Shown: positions 1 through 11,656, counted from the stretch's first letter. The stretch: DNA of 64,000 nt from Lycorma delicatula (GCF_047948215.1 NC_134455.1:293896647-293960646); one strand, 5' to 3'. Translations and numbers: made by a program. The notes: a model not told the origin generated them from the letters alone.

Positions 1-607
1 TATCTAAATACTGAAAATAAACAAAAATAGGTAATGAAAAGTTATTTAGACTGTAATTTTAATGTGACCCAAGATAACAAAAAATAGAATTTCTTGAATT
101 ACAAAAATACATATATTTGTTCCGTGAATGCATAGAACAATTTTGTGAGGGTCAAAAAAAATTAATATCTTTAATAGGCTATAGGTATTTTATTTACTGA
201 TATATTTTGCTGAAGTCACAAAAATATCCACCTTTTTTGTTAAATATAAACAAAATACTGATGTAAAATGTAAAACTTCAGTTTTCAAACATATTAACTA
301 AATAGAAATAGTTCATTTCACATTAATAAAAGTTTCATAAGCAAGTATCTTCCCAAATAATGTAAATAATGTGCTCATAAAGCTTTAATCTTATAATATT
401 AATTATAAAGATTGTTTAAATTTTAGTGATATTTTTTCTTGCTTGTTTAAATATCATTTTAAGAATTGCTATCAAATAGTGAATAAATAGCATTGCTATA
501 TTAAATAACAAATTGTTATTTAAGGTTTATTATGGAATGATTTTTCCATTATATCAATGTAAAGAATAATTTTATGATTTCCAACAGGGAAAACAATAAT
601 TGATGGA

Positions 608-652
<45 letters not shown>

Positions 653-2450
653 TATGTTGTAGAAATAGGATAAATTTCTATAATATATCATACATGTTTC
701 TAAAATAGAAAACATTTTTAAAAAAGATTACAATATATTCTTTAAAGTGTAATGGTAAAGTTTTTGAAACTTATCCCATTCAAAAGTATAATAATAAGTG
801 ACTATATTCAAATTGATTTTTACAAAACTTATATATTTGTGTAGATAATGACTTAAATTATTATACAGAAATTTTTGAAAGTTAGCTTAAAACCAATTTA
901 AAAATAACATCCTTTATCTATTACAAATGTTATTACTTTCAGTAAATATCATTAAAAATGTTTAACAGTCAATGTTGAAGTTCATAATTATAATAAAAGA
1001 TTTTTTCGTCATTTTATAGGGGGATGTTGTCAAATATAGACATTTATAGATAGATGTACAGTACAAGATAGATGATAAATCACTATGTTCGTGTATTTAC
1101 TGTACATATAAAATGTACATTAATGCTAATAAGCAATAAATAAATGAATGTTCATAATATGAAAAGTGATAAAACTCAGTAATTATTGATTTTTATAACA
1201 TGTTACCAAACTTTAAAAGTGCTAAATTATTCTAAATTCAAAATGAACTAAAAATGTATTTAATATGGAAATAATTTTAAAGTCTTGAAGTGTTTTAAAA
1301 ATAATATAAATTGATATAGTTAGGATTTTTAAGTAGTATACAGGAGATAAATAGCAATATGCCTGTGTGTAATATGTCATAGTCAGTAATTGATATTTTA
1401 TGTTTAAAAAACACACATTCATTTTAGAACTACATACCATAAAATAACACCAATAAACACAGTTTTTACAACATTAAAATTTTATTATAATCCTAAAATA
1501 ACTTTTCATGCTAAATTAAAAATTCTATCAGAATTTTTCCTTCACCCACAAGTTTGTGTAACATTATTGAAGTATCTGTAAAATTCTTTATGAATTTTTT
1601 GGGTGATAACCTATGTACATGAAAAATAGTTTAAACCATTTCTAACAGAGGATGGGTACAAACATAACATTATGAAGGTAATAGTTATATGTGCATGATA
1701 TTCATTTACTGTAGGTTCTGTCATGCCAGCACCGAGCAGTTTTCTGAGTCATACAACTAACATACAAGTACTGTTTAAATGTTTTCTGTGTATACACTGA
1801 GGTTTCACACTGTTTCTTTCAATTCTTTCTTAAGGAATCTATAGTGAAAGTCTGAAATGTTCTCTATACTGACACTAAAGTATGTTTCTTTCATAATCAT
1901 CAGGAAATGTATTCTGAAGAAAATAGTTTATTGTACTGTAACAATATTTGTGCTGTCATGGATGCACTTCATCATGAACATAACTCTACAGAATGGAGAC
2001 TGTTCTTTGATTTTTGAAAACTAGTTTAAAGGCTGTCCTTTTGCACAATGGAAAAAAGTTTCTTTCCATACTGTTAGTTTATGCAACTAACATGTAAGAA
2101 ACATATGACAATGTACAAATCTTGTTAAAAAAAATCCAGTACAAGAAGTACCGTTGGTCTATGTGTTTTGATTTATTAGTTATTGTGTTATTAGTGGGTT
2201 TGGAGCTTAGCTGAAGTAAATTTAGATGTTTTTGTGTGAATGGGAGAGCAGGGCCAAGACAGTTGTCTTGAATAGTAATCAATGCTTCCTGGTTACATAA
2301 TTTCTACACATACTATGCACTTATGTCTTGACAGAAAAGTGTAGTGCATTCCACACTAACTAACTCTGAAATGATTCTTCTACCTCCACTTTGTATAAAA
2401 TTAGGACTTTTAAAAACCTTTGGTAAAGTGTAGATAAAAATGGTGCTGAA
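1..2450. other. AT-rich non-coding stretch
   Basis: I see no convincing exon or transposon here. Open frames are short and of the low-complexity kind expected in very AT-rich DNA. It probably belongs to the intron or 3' flank of the minus-strand glycosidase gene, whose later exons must lie left of the window. Confidence 0.6.
610..656. repeat. (TA)n microsatellite
   Basis: A nearly uninterrupted TA dinucleotide run of about 47 bp with one C interruption near its right end. Confidence 0.95.
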
Positions 2451-2559
2451 TTTTATTATATGAAAGAAAAATTTCCTTGGGTTATGCTAAAATCAAGGAA
2501 GAAATTTCTGTGGGTCCCTAAAGAAGAACTTAGATTGGATTGGGCAATTTGAAGAACTG

Positions 2560-2832
2560 TAAAACCCAGTCATAAAAATTAGCATGGATGTCATTTAAAA
2601 GTGCTGTGGTGAACTTTTAAGGAGATCTCCAACTACCATCATATTGTGGTTGTGTTATTACAGATCATACACACATATGAATAATAAGTCCATAAAAATT
2701 CATTTCTTAGATTCACAACTGGTTTTCTTTCTGGAAAATCTTGGTGTTGTCAGTGACAACATGGCAACAGTGACAATCGAGTGCAGGAATTTTTGCAAAT
2801 TATTGTTGGATGCTAAAGAGGGATGTTCCTAA
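2560..2832 (+). pseudogene. Decayed fragment of a repeated arthropod ORF (KIHFL-DSHLDFF type)
   Basis: Reading through stops and frame changes, the plus strand gives AWMSFKSAVVNF and then KIHFLDSQLVFFLENLG and VVSD. This resembles a family I recall as dispersed uncharacterised arthropod proteins with the pattern K-I-H-F-L-x-S-H-L-D-F-F-P-x-N-L-G-x-V-S-D-E-H-G. The invariant parts of that pattern are already mutated here, so the copy is dead. Its function is unknown to me; the scattered occurrence of the family suggests a mobile or multicopy origin. The assignment rests on memory of a motif and is weak. Confidence 0.35.
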
Positions 2833-3616
2833 TACCAAACATTGTAGGAAAACATCTATAACTACATATTAAGTAATTTGAATAGAGGTCCTGTATGCAT
2901 GTAAATTCTTACATTTCTTCCACTGTTTACCTACATATTACAACAAAAAAAAACAGTGGATGATGGAGAAAACCTACTTACTTTTTCAAATTCAATGTAG
3001 AAGTTCTATTAATATCACATATGTTGCTCATTGTGCCAAAAAAAGTTTGATTTTGTTTCTCACTGTAATTTATATATTGAATTTTACATTAATATATAAT
3101 TAAATTGGATTTTTGTTATCTTTATAATAATGCTATAATCATTAATTTTAATTTATAATATTTTTTTTACATGTACAAATGTAAAGATTTACGTAATTTT
3201 ATGTGCAAAAAATAAAAAAGTAATTTGTGTAGGTATGAATGAACTTCTATTTGAGAAGATAATTTTTTTTTAATTACAACTTGTAAATGTTATAAATTTC
3301 ATTATCTGATTGTATCAGCAATAATACTTGTTCCATTATTAAATAAACATCCATTGTATCATTAGTGCATTATTAAGGCTGTATTAGCTGTGCAACCAAA
3401 TATTTAAATTGCTGTAATTGTTTTCATGTAAATGAAAAATGACAGCCAAATTGTCGATAAATAAAATAACTCTAACCAATGAAAATATGGACTTCATCAT
3501 AGAAATCATTATATAATATAATAATACTATATTATATAATAGTATAATATAACATATTTTTACTTAAATATACTAACAATTATTAATAAGCTTCGCAATC
3601 ATTTTATAATACTTAC

Positions 3617-4662
3617 TTGAGGTAACCAACTTGTTTCACCAGCATCAAATTTCAATCCATCAATACCATTATCTTTCAGTGTTTTCCAGTGCATTTCCCT
3701 GAACCATTGAACAGCTTTAGGTTTTGTAAAATCAATACTACTTCCTTTGCCATCCCACCAAATCATAGTGCTATTCCCAGCTGAGTTTGCAACAAAGTAT
3801 CCTTGATTCTTTAGGTGAGAATAAGTTGGGCAATCCTCGTTAACAAATGGGTGGACCCATATTGTAATTCTAAATCCAAGATTTTTAAGTTTCTTAATCA
3901 ATTCTTTCAAATCAGGAAATCTTGACGTATTAAATTTTGTACTTCCATAACATGCTTCCCAGTTATCATCTATTTCTATCTGGCTGTTGCTAAAACCATG
4001 ACGTACAATATCATTAGCGAACTGCAAGACAGATGTTTCATTTACAACAAATCTATAACGTACCCAAGTTGACCAGACCGGATGCTCTATCATTCTAATA
4101 TCGGGTAAGCCTGATGGTTTACCGATAAAAGTGGCAATTGCATGTTCTTGAGCTTCCCTGGGATCATTAAATCCACAAAGATTATATTCTAAAACCCTTT
4201 TTTCGCGTTTTAAGTAGGGTGCAACATCATTTGCAATAAAGCAGATGGTGTCTGTTCTGTGATTATTTGAGTCAACAAATAGCGGTGTTCCTGGACTGAC
4301 ATATATATAAGCACCTTTTGAATTCAGCCAGTATGGTTCAGCTTTTGCAATGTTACCAAACATTTGAGTAACATATGGTACCTCTTCAAGAACCAATTTT
4401 TCAATTGGCCATACTTGGTGAATGATTTCTGGACCACCGAACCAGTTTGCTCTACCATAGGGGAAACAGTCTTCAAGTGATGAATCAAGGTAACTTTCCC
4501 AAAGCACTGTATGACACTGAGCAGTCTCTGCTTTTCTAATTTGTAATATTAATTTTGATCCCCAGTTTAATTTTATATTTTCTTTATTAATTTCAACATC
4601 AGGATCTCCAATCTCTAATGGCAAATTAACTCCTAATTCTCCGTGAAGTTTAGGTTCATGAT
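3617..4662 (-). CDS. Internal exon of a GH31 glycosidase, MYORG/KIAA1161-like
   Basis: This exon encodes 348 complete codons of a glycoside hydrolase family 31 protein of the myogenesis-regulating glycosidase (MYORG) type. Family members are type II membrane alpha-glycosidases of the secretory pathway. Seen in the sequence: NWFGGPE and VWPIEKL near the start, YWLNSKGAYIYV, the EIDDNWE substrate-pocket motif near codon 230, and DGLKFDAGE near codon 339, whose Asp is the GH31 nucleophile. The left edge is a consensus donor (GTAAGT at 3616-3611) directly after a TGG-TTA-CCT-CAA reading. The right edge is TTTTACAG at 4670-4663, so the exon starts with two bases of a split codon. There is no in-frame stop or frameshift, which suggests a living gene. 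The acid/base half, later exons and N-terminal anchor are not in this exon. Substrate cannot be inferred. Confidence 0.9.
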
Positions 4663-4715
4663 CTGTAAAATCACATTTTAATATGTTACTTATATCTAAA
4701 AGTCAATCTCATGTA

Positions 4716-6021
4716 CAGAGTTATCATAAAAGAATGGTGCGGTTTTGAACATGGTTTAAATTAAAACAGAATTACTTACAGTTTATGTTTTTTATTTTTC
4801 AAATTTGTCGTCTCAAACATTTTTTTATATAATTAATAAATTTCAATATGTGCGCCCTTAGTCGCTCGACAAATGACCAAACGATACTCAACTTCTCTCC
4901 AAACATTAGTTAACATTTCTTCGTTAGTGGTTGTCATTGCTTCAATAATCCTGTTTTTTAAGTGGTTTAGGTGGCGAATTTTTGTGTATAAACAACGCTT
5001 TTGATGTACCCCCACAAGAAAAAATCGCAAGGTATCAGGTCTGGACTCCTTGGAGGCCAAAGTACGGGTCCTTGCCGGCCTATCCATCGATCTCCAAATT
5101 TTTCGTTCAAAGCGTCCGTGACCAATGCATTGAAGTGCGGGGGAGCACCATCTTGTTGGAAATGAAGTTGATGAATGTTTTCGAGTTCATCCAGCTGAGG
5201 AAAGCAATAATCGGTTAACATGTCAAGATACACAACTCCATTAATTGTTTTTCAGCAAAGAAGAAAGGTTCTATTACACGATTTTTCATCGCACCACACC
5301 AAACATTAACTTTAGGCGAATCGCGTTGTTACTCAATAATTGCGTGTGGGTTTTCAGAGCCCCATATTCGTGAATTGTGTCTGTTAACACATCCATTCAC
5401 ATGGAATGTAGCTTCGTTTGTAAAAATTATATCGTCTAAAAATGAATCGTTTTCACTTATTCTGTCCAACATTTCAACAGCGAAATTGTAACGTTTTACA
5501 CCATCATCGGGTTTCAATTCTTGCAGTACGTGGATTTTATAAGCGTGTAATTTCAGTTTTTTATGTAAAACTTTGTGAACTGTTAATTTGGAATACCTAA
5601 TTCGACGCTTCGACGGGGGATGGACTTCCCAGGACTTCTAATTGGTTCAACCGTTTCGTCTGGTACACTTGGTCTGCCGGTTGATTTCTGTTTCTTAACC
5701 GATCCAGTTTCTTCGAATTGTTTGAACCAACGTGTTATGTTATTTTTGTGTGGTAGATCTCTTCCGAATTCACGTCGAACTAAAATTACGAATTTTAATT
5801 CAGCCATCAATAAAACACACTTTGCTTTGTCTTTATCCGAGAACATAATAACTCACTAAACTCACCGCAACAACAATAAAAGAACTGACGTTGTGGTTAC
5901 AACAGCTGATAAACAAACTTTTGGGTTGGAGGCTTTCAGGGATACCATTATAACATCTAGAAATTTCCCTACAATCTTCCTATGAATTACTGAAACCGCA
6001 CATTCTTTTATGATAACCCTG
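4716..6021 (-). mobile_element. mariner-like DNA transposon with TIRs and TA target duplication
   Basis: The ends are inverted copies of a roughly 29-bp repeat that starts CAGRGTTATCATAAAAGAAT and continues GTGCGGTTT. A TA dinucleotide flanks each end (4714-4715 and 6022-6023), as expected for the Tc1/mariner superfamily. The 1.3-kb length fits a complete element with a single transposase gene. It sits in the presumed intron just upstream of the glycosidase exon, in the same transcriptional direction. Confidence 0.9.
4833..5846 (-). pseudogene. Transposase of the mariner-like element, frameshifted
   Basis: The N-terminal part (5846-5583) is a DUF4817-like helix-turn-helix: it begins MFSDKDKAKC and includes ITRWFKQFEETGSV and a GRPS hinge. 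The catalytic core follows in other frames. The first Asp position reads FTNEATFH, where the family has D, so the first metal ligand has become Asn. The second motif is QQDGAPPHF and the third PRSPDLIPCDFF; 41 residues separate the two catalytic Asp, which matches the DD41D group of mariner-like elements. At least three frame changes split the gene (pieces at 5846-5583, 5517-5329, 5233-4967 and 5087-4833). It cannot make an active enzyme. Confidence 0.88.
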
Positions 6022-6250
6022 TATTGTACTGATAATATCTAATGTGTAGCAATTAAACACATTAAATATAGCTGATGTTTATGTTTTGTAGGATATTTTA
6101 TAAATACAGAATAAGTTTGTTAACATACTTTCTTTACTAGTTTCATTAAGGAAGAAGAGATCATTAATCAGTAAGAACAATAAAAGTAATAATGATTGTG
6201 TTAGTAAAATATTAATTAAAGATTTTATTCAACCATGAAAATAGATATAC

Positions 6251-6441
6251 GAAGTGATTCATCTAGTATTACCGGCGCTTTCAGAAGTCATTCTACTAGC
6301 GAAAATAATGAAAATAAAGTTCATGTAAACATGGGTCCAGAAACGCTTCGTTAACAAATTACAGCTAGCGAAATAATTTGCCCTGATTTCTGGACAGAGT
6401 GAAATAAAACTATAGTGAAATTGTAGGAACCCAAATTAAAA
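6251..6441 (+). repeat. Left long TIR of the mariner-like relic
   Basis: Matches the reverse complement of 7811-7985 over most of its length, with scattered substitutions and small indels. Confidence 0.75.
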
Positions 6442-7049
6442 GGGTAAACTTGATGATATCTTATTTTTTTAGTCTGATAAATTTAATTAAACAGGTTTCA
6501 GAACCATATCTCCAATTTGTATAATATACGACGTAAAAAAAAATTGTCAAAAAACATGTAGTTTTAAGTTTGTAATAGAAAAACTTTATTAAATGACTAA
6601 AAATTGTAAAATTTATTATCCGGCTTGTAGAGAATTTAATTCTACGAAAAATAATCCAATAAAAAACAAATACAAGTTCAAGAAATTTAATTTATTATTA
6701 ACACTTGCCGAATGAAAACGAAGGGATTACAAATTGCAATCATACAAAAAACAGTGTATTAAAGATAAAAATAAAATTTTAAAAAATATAATAAAATTAA
6801 AATCCAGTACTAAGTTAATTTTATTCAGAAAAAAAAAATTATGTATATTTCTCGAATTCACTATCAATTTGAAAATTTGAGAAATTGTGATTTCGTAAAT
6901 TAGTAACACAAAAATCAGCTGGCCAACAATGCATTTTATATTATGTCATCAGTGTATTGCGTGGTCTGCGTTACTACTGTGAGTTGGTGTCATAATGCAG
7001 CAATGCCTTTGTTTATTACGTCTCAGGATTATGCGCCGACATGGTATTT

Positions 7050-7800
7050 ATCTAAGTAGGGTGAGATGGAAATGCAACTTTTGTTGCAAAATATCCAAGA
7101 CATTTTCCTAATCTAAGAGTTCCAAATCCTCCTAAAACAATTAGTGGTACATTTCATACGCTACGAGAAACTGGTACAGTTCCCAGGTTCGGGGTTTCCC
7201 AGTCTATGATGTGGAAGACACTTCGTAAAAAGTTGTATCCTTACCATAATCAACCGTATAAAATCTTCAACTAACCTGGTACTCCTCTCCGTTTGCACAG
7301 GTTCATTTTATTTAGTACCAAGGCTCAATTTACTCGGGGCAACATCAATATCCTTCGCATACACTTGGGAAGAATACACTTGGGTAGAAGTCAATTCATG
7401 CATGACAGTAGAAAGAAATTTCCAATACATATTTAGCATCAATGTATGGTGTGGTCTAATTCACGATAATTCGTAACTGACCATTCATTCCTCCAGGAAG
7501 TCTGAATTCCGACATTTACTTGGAACTTTTAAGAAACAGATGCGCTGCAATTAAGAACATGTTCTTAATAAGACGCTCACTGAATTATGAAGATATTCCA
7601 CCAGTATCAAAATACTACATATACTTACAGCACCTTTCCACTTCTCATGTGGTGTAGCATAGTTAATTAAGCAATTTCCAGAATGATGGATTACTCCTGG
7701 CCACCAAGATTACCTGATCTAACACCTTTAGATTTCTGCGTGTGAGATTGGATGAAAAGTACTGTGTACAAGAAAAAAGTATCAAATACCATAAGAAACC
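7050..7800 (+). pseudogene. mariner-like transposase relic
   Basis: Conceptual reading across several frames and stops gives NLRVPNPPKT followed by HTLRETGTVPR, the HTH-to-linker signature of one insect mariner-like group. Further on it gives NSDIYLELLRNRC and then PRLPDLTPLDF with WMKSTVYKKK, matching the last catalytic Asp block and the start of the C-terminal tail. Stop codons are frequent and the middle Asp block is barely readable. No functional product is possible. Confidence 0.7.
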
Positions 7801-7810
7801 GTCAAGTGTA

Positions 7811-7985
7811 TCTCTTAATTTGGATTCCTAGAATTTCAGTATGGGTTTATTTCACTCTTTGCCCTAACTCGCTAACGGAACGTTTATGCGTATTATCCAG
7901 ATCCATGTTTATATGAACTTTTTTCATTATTTTCGCTGGTAGATTTAGCTAAGAAAGCGTCGGTAACACTACGTGAATCATTTTA
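7811..7985 (-). repeat. Right long TIR of the mariner-like relic
   Basis: Inverted partner of 6251-6441; it ends with GTGAATCA at the outer edge. Confidence 0.75.
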
Positions 7986-7989
7986 AATA

Positions 7990-9060
7990 CTAACGACAGT
8001 GTAATCTTTGCCTGTACGTACATTAAAAATGTTTAAATTTGTGAATGTAATAAAGATGATTTTGACACGTTAAGAATTTTTCCTATTTTTATAATTGTTA
8101 ACTCCAAAGTAGCAAGCACGACTAACTTGTGAAATAATAAAAGTACGCAAAACTTTGAGAATGATATTATCATTCATTATCGCTGATTAGCAGGTTGTAT
8201 GTCAGCTTACAATTTTCCGTTGAAGGTGACATATTTTTTTCTTTTTTTAATCCTAAGAGATCCAACTCTCTTGTTAGGTTAAAAAAAGGATAAGTATATT
8301 ATTAACAATTAAACAAAAGTTAAAATCAACAATGGAGAAAGTAAATCAACATTTACACTCTTAGTGCACATTATGTAAAAAATGTATGAGACCTAATAAT
8401 TGAGTGCGTAAACTATCTATAACATTGTTGTCGGAAACATTTTTTTAGAGGTTTTGCCCCTTTCAATTGAAAAGTGGCTTGATAGAATTTCCTCAGTTAA
8501 CAGCTTTACTTTTGCCTTGGTGAGTTATTTTTGCTTTTTTATTTATTAAAATGGATTTTTACAAAAACTTTAGAACAGTTTTTTTATTTAATTAGAAAAT
8601 TAATTGTAATTTTTGCTGATCCTATTTTCTATTAAGATATTTTTTTTAATTTTCATCAAAATGTATCCTTCTAAGGGGAAATGATTTTCTCACTGTGGCT
8701 TTTTTAATATTTTGTATACATTTTTCTATATGAAATATTTGAATGTATTTTCTGTATTATCTAAAAATATATATTAAATTATCCATGTGAATATATGTGT
8801 ACACAGAATATACAAGTGGAGTTTCTAAGAGTAGAAAACGGGATGAGTGGTAAAAATATTTTTTACTTATTTAGAATGTTGCTTATAGAATATTACAGTA
8901 ACTTTCTAATAAAAGAAAAGTATTAAGTTATTCAACTGGGAAAAATGTTAAATTGCATTTAATTACTTCATACCATGCAAAAACTTGGAAAAAGGATTAC
9001 TTCCTACCATACAAAAGGAGAAAAAGCATCTGAAGGATCAATAAGTATTTTCAGAGAGTA
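7990..9060. other. AT-rich non-coding stretch
   Basis: No coding signal, repeat or transposon end that I can recognise. Confidence 0.5.
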
Positions 9061-9463
9061 GTGAATTTCCATGTTACAATCAGTCCCTGTAGTGAATACA
9101 GTGAACATTGCATTTGTAAGGTTGAATATCATTTGTATTTCAGTGGTCTGGCCTGTTGATATGTAACAGTATATTTATTTAACTCAGTGAAAAAAATAAC
9201 ATAAAACCATTTCAGTCTTCATTTATCCTAATAATTATACTTCATTTGTTATTCTTCATAATTGTTTTACTATTTTGATATAGAGCACTTAGAACCATTT
9301 GGTTCTAAAATCTAGATCATTTACGAGTCACCAAGTAACAAGAACTTAAATTGTGGTCCGAATAAGAAAATCATTTCATGAATGTAGATGTTGCAATTTG
9401 TCTTCTTCAAAAAATCAATCCAATACATATTCATGTAAAATTAAAACTCCATTTGTGATATCT

Positions 9464-9466
<3 letters not shown>

Positions 9467-9501
<35 letters not shown>

Positions 9502-9507
9502 AGAATA

Positions 9508-9548
<41 letters not shown>
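9467..9548. repeat. (TA)n microsatellite pair
   Basis: Two TA runs separated by the bases between TATAAACAG and ACATA. The first run with its CTGTTTA and TAAACAG flanks is itself palindromic. Confidence 0.9.
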
Positions 9549-9550
<2 letters not shown>

Positions 9551-9576
9551 AATAACTCATTTTATAACTCACAGAT

Positions 9577-10164
9577 TAATTGGTACTTTTTTGTTTCTCC
9601 CCCTAAAACGTTTGCATGTTTTAAACTTGGAAATAACTCGAAATAGCAGGGAATATTCATATTAACAATAACCATTTTGGAGAAATAACCCAATAATCTG
9701 ATATAATGATTTATATTTATTTATTTTATAAATATAACCTGACCAAACTTAACCTATGCTCATTAACCTTCACTAATTAACAGTAATGTTTTGAGGATTT
9801 AAAGAATGAATTCAGTAATTATTCCAATTATTAATTATTTAAATAATCAAAACATTACTGTTAATTAGTCGAGGTTAGCGAGCTTGGGTTAAGTTTGATT
9901 AGATTATATTTATAATTTATATCTATAATTATAATCAATAATGCTTATATTTTTAATATGTAAAATATGTTAATATTAATATGAAGAATGTTTGAAATGA
10001 CCGGTATAAAACAGCATGTTAGTGTGTTATCAGATTGTTGGTTTATTTCTCTAACGAAGTTATTTTTAATATCAATATGTCTTGCCATTTTGAATCATTT
10101 CCAGGTTAAAACTTGTATACCTTAGGGGGGGGGGGGTGAGAGAAACAAAACGGTACTGATTAGA
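9577..10164. mobile_element. Fold-back (long hairpin) element, copy 1
   Basis: The left half is the imperfect reverse complement of the right half over about 280 bp per arm. Paired landmarks going inward: GGTACTTTTTTGTTTCTC with GAGAAACAAAACGGTAC; GGAGAAATAACCCAATAATC with its inverse at 10030-10060; CAAACTTAACC with GGTTAAGTTTG; and AATTAACAGTAATGTTTT with its exact inverse. The centre is near 9815. There is no coding capacity, so it is a non-autonomous fold-back or MITE-like element. A second copy is at 52186-53085. Confidence 0.8.
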
Positions 10165-10186
10165 AAGTGATCTTATTTTTACTAAC

Positions 10187-10342
10187 CTGTACTCCTTGAA
10201 ATTATTTGAACATCAATTTTTTCTTCAATCTTTATTTTTAAATTTTGAAATTGGTAATCAATTCTTCCCATTCCTCTGTCAACATTGCTGTCATTAAGGT
10301 CCTCAATTTCTCCATTAGATCCGTGTTGAAAGAGGAGGGCAA
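10187..10342 (-). CDS. Candidate upstream exon of the MYORG-like gene
   Basis: On the minus strand a TATTTTTCAG acceptor (ending at 10343) and a GTTAGT donor (10186-10181) bound a 156-bp segment that is open in one frame for 51 complete codons. It starts with two bases of a split codon and ends with one (phase 1). The glycosidase exon at 3617-4662 begins with exactly the two bases needed, giving an Asp codon across the junction, so the two exons join in frame. The peptide starts ALLFQHGSNGE and is rich in Asp, Glu, Ile and Lys. I do not recognise it as a conserved domain; it would fall in the variable N-terminal region before the GH31 beta domain. The duplicated copy near 53130-53270 has lost the frame. 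The assignment to this gene is inference. Confidence 0.45.
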
Positions 10343-11090
10343 CTGAAAAATAATACAATAAAAATGACTACATGCTTCTAATTAAAAAGTATTTACAATA
10401 TTTATAGAATTCAATGGTTACATGCTTAGTATCATGCAATTTGTATCTATGTTAGTAATACAGTTGTACTAAATTCCATAACTCAGTACAAATGATAAGG
10501 TAGTCCTAGTTCATAATATTATATCACTTATGTTTATGACATGCTGATCAGAAAACAATTAGTGGTATAGCTTCTTGTAGGTGTAGTTCAAGTAACTGTT
10601 GATTATTTTGTAACGTAAAACTTTAATGCGATAAAAAATAAATTAACACAATTTTTCCTATCATAAATATAGTTTAATGAGCTTTATTATGAATATTCTA
10701 GCTCAAATACCATTTTTATACATTAAGTATTTATAAAAAGAACTAAAACAAAAGTGAAAAAGATTATTATAAACATAAAAGCATGCAACTTTTTTCAGTG
10801 CAAATTGTTATTCTAAGTATGTCAGTTTTCATGGGTTTTCTATAAATTATAATAGTGTATTTGTTATTTATGTTTTGATTTAAGCCTTCTTGCATCCTTA
10901 TAAGTTAATGAGCTAGTAGATGCTGAAAAGATTTCCATTGAAAACTCACAGATAATTAGCTTTAAAAAGATTTGATTGAAAAGTTAAAAAACATTTCCTT
11001 ATTTATTGCTATATATTTTCAAACTGAATTTCTTTTAGCAATATAGCCATGACATAAAAAATATCTTCAAATTTTGATTTCTACCACAAG
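10343..11090. other. Non-coding part of the duplicated block
   Basis: AT-rich sequence without coding signal. It aligns with 53270-54388, where copy 2 is several hundred bases longer because of indels. Confidence 0.6.
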
Positions 11091-11139
11091 AGCAATGTCG
11101 TTGATGAATCTTAACAATATATTTTTTTCTGAGGCTGAG

Positions 11140-11640
11140 GACTTTAAAGTTACCTCAAGAAGGGCAGCTTTTGATGAAACCAAGAACTTCGCGGTTATCA
11201 CTACATACCGAGAGGCTCAGAAATTAGTTCAGTATATCAGGTTTGGGTGGGTTCATTTCAGAGCCCACGTTAGAGATAAAGACGACCGTTGCTTCAAATT
11301 TTGGGGCTCTGGTCACAGAGGTGCTGACTTTCGTGGGCCCAATCGGGCAAATTTGTGTTTTAACTGGCGGTAGTGGCCATAAGATCGGCACATGTAAAGA
11401 GCCAAAGACGTGCCTAGATTGCGGCAATGATGGACATCGCACCGGAGGCTTGGAGTGCGGCATCTCCAGATTATGCTCTCTAACGCAAACAGAAGCTCCC
11501 TCTCTCACGACCTTGTGGAGTAGCTGGCAAGGAGACATGATGCCGATGTTCTGATCACCACAAAGCCTAACAGGTACGACTTAGCCAGGATTGGATGGTA
11601 TTCGGACGTAAGAGGCGATGTCGCCATTCAAAATGCTAGT
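11140..11640 (+). pseudogene. R1-like gag zinc-knuckle region and endonuclease start
   Basis: The reading RRAAFDETKNFAVITT, then FRAHVRDKDDRC, is the part of R1-like gag just before its zinc knuckles. Three CCHC knuckles can be traced across two frames: CFKFWGSGHRGADF, LCFNW with SGHKIGTC, and CLDCGNDGHRTGGLEC. The first has both the second and last Cys changed to Phe and the second has lost a Cys. The reading then enters the endonuclease N-terminus (DLARIGWYSDVRGDVA) up to the RTE insertion. In living relatives gag binds element RNA for transport to the target. Confidence 0.7.
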
Positions 11641-11656
11641 GGAAGACTACGTGTAA

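Larger units (their letters stand above)
6247..7985 (+). mobile_element. Degraded mariner-like element with long terminal inverted repeats
   Basis: About 180 bp at the left (6251-6441) is repeated in inverted orientation at the right (7811-7985). Shared landmarks are TGATTCA near the outer ends, GCGAAAATAATGAA, an AACATGG block and GAGTGAAATAAA near the inner ends. The interior holds a transposase relic. Identity of the two arms looks moderate, so this is an old copy. It lies in the same presumed intron as the younger mariner. Confidence 0.75.
9062..11090 (+). repeat. Duplicated block, copy 1
   Basis: This block is present again, in the same orientation, at 51718-54388. Shared landmarks are the common start TGAATTTCCATGTTA, the (TA)n tract, the fold-back element, a short exon-like segment and the common end ATTTCTACCA. 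Copy 1 lacks the SINE found in copy 2 and has several deletions relative to it in the last 500 bp. Identity appears high (roughly 90 percent by eye, not calculated). Right of both copies lies R1-like sequence in plus orientation, but at different R1 positions. Confidence 0.9.

Noticed and set aside
4982..5218. Plus-strand frame across the mariner
   Set aside because: Antisense to the transposase catalytic core, which has clear motifs.
9467..9548. TA arrays as a CRISPR-like or satellite array
   Set aside because: They are simple dinucleotide microsatellites without spacer structure.
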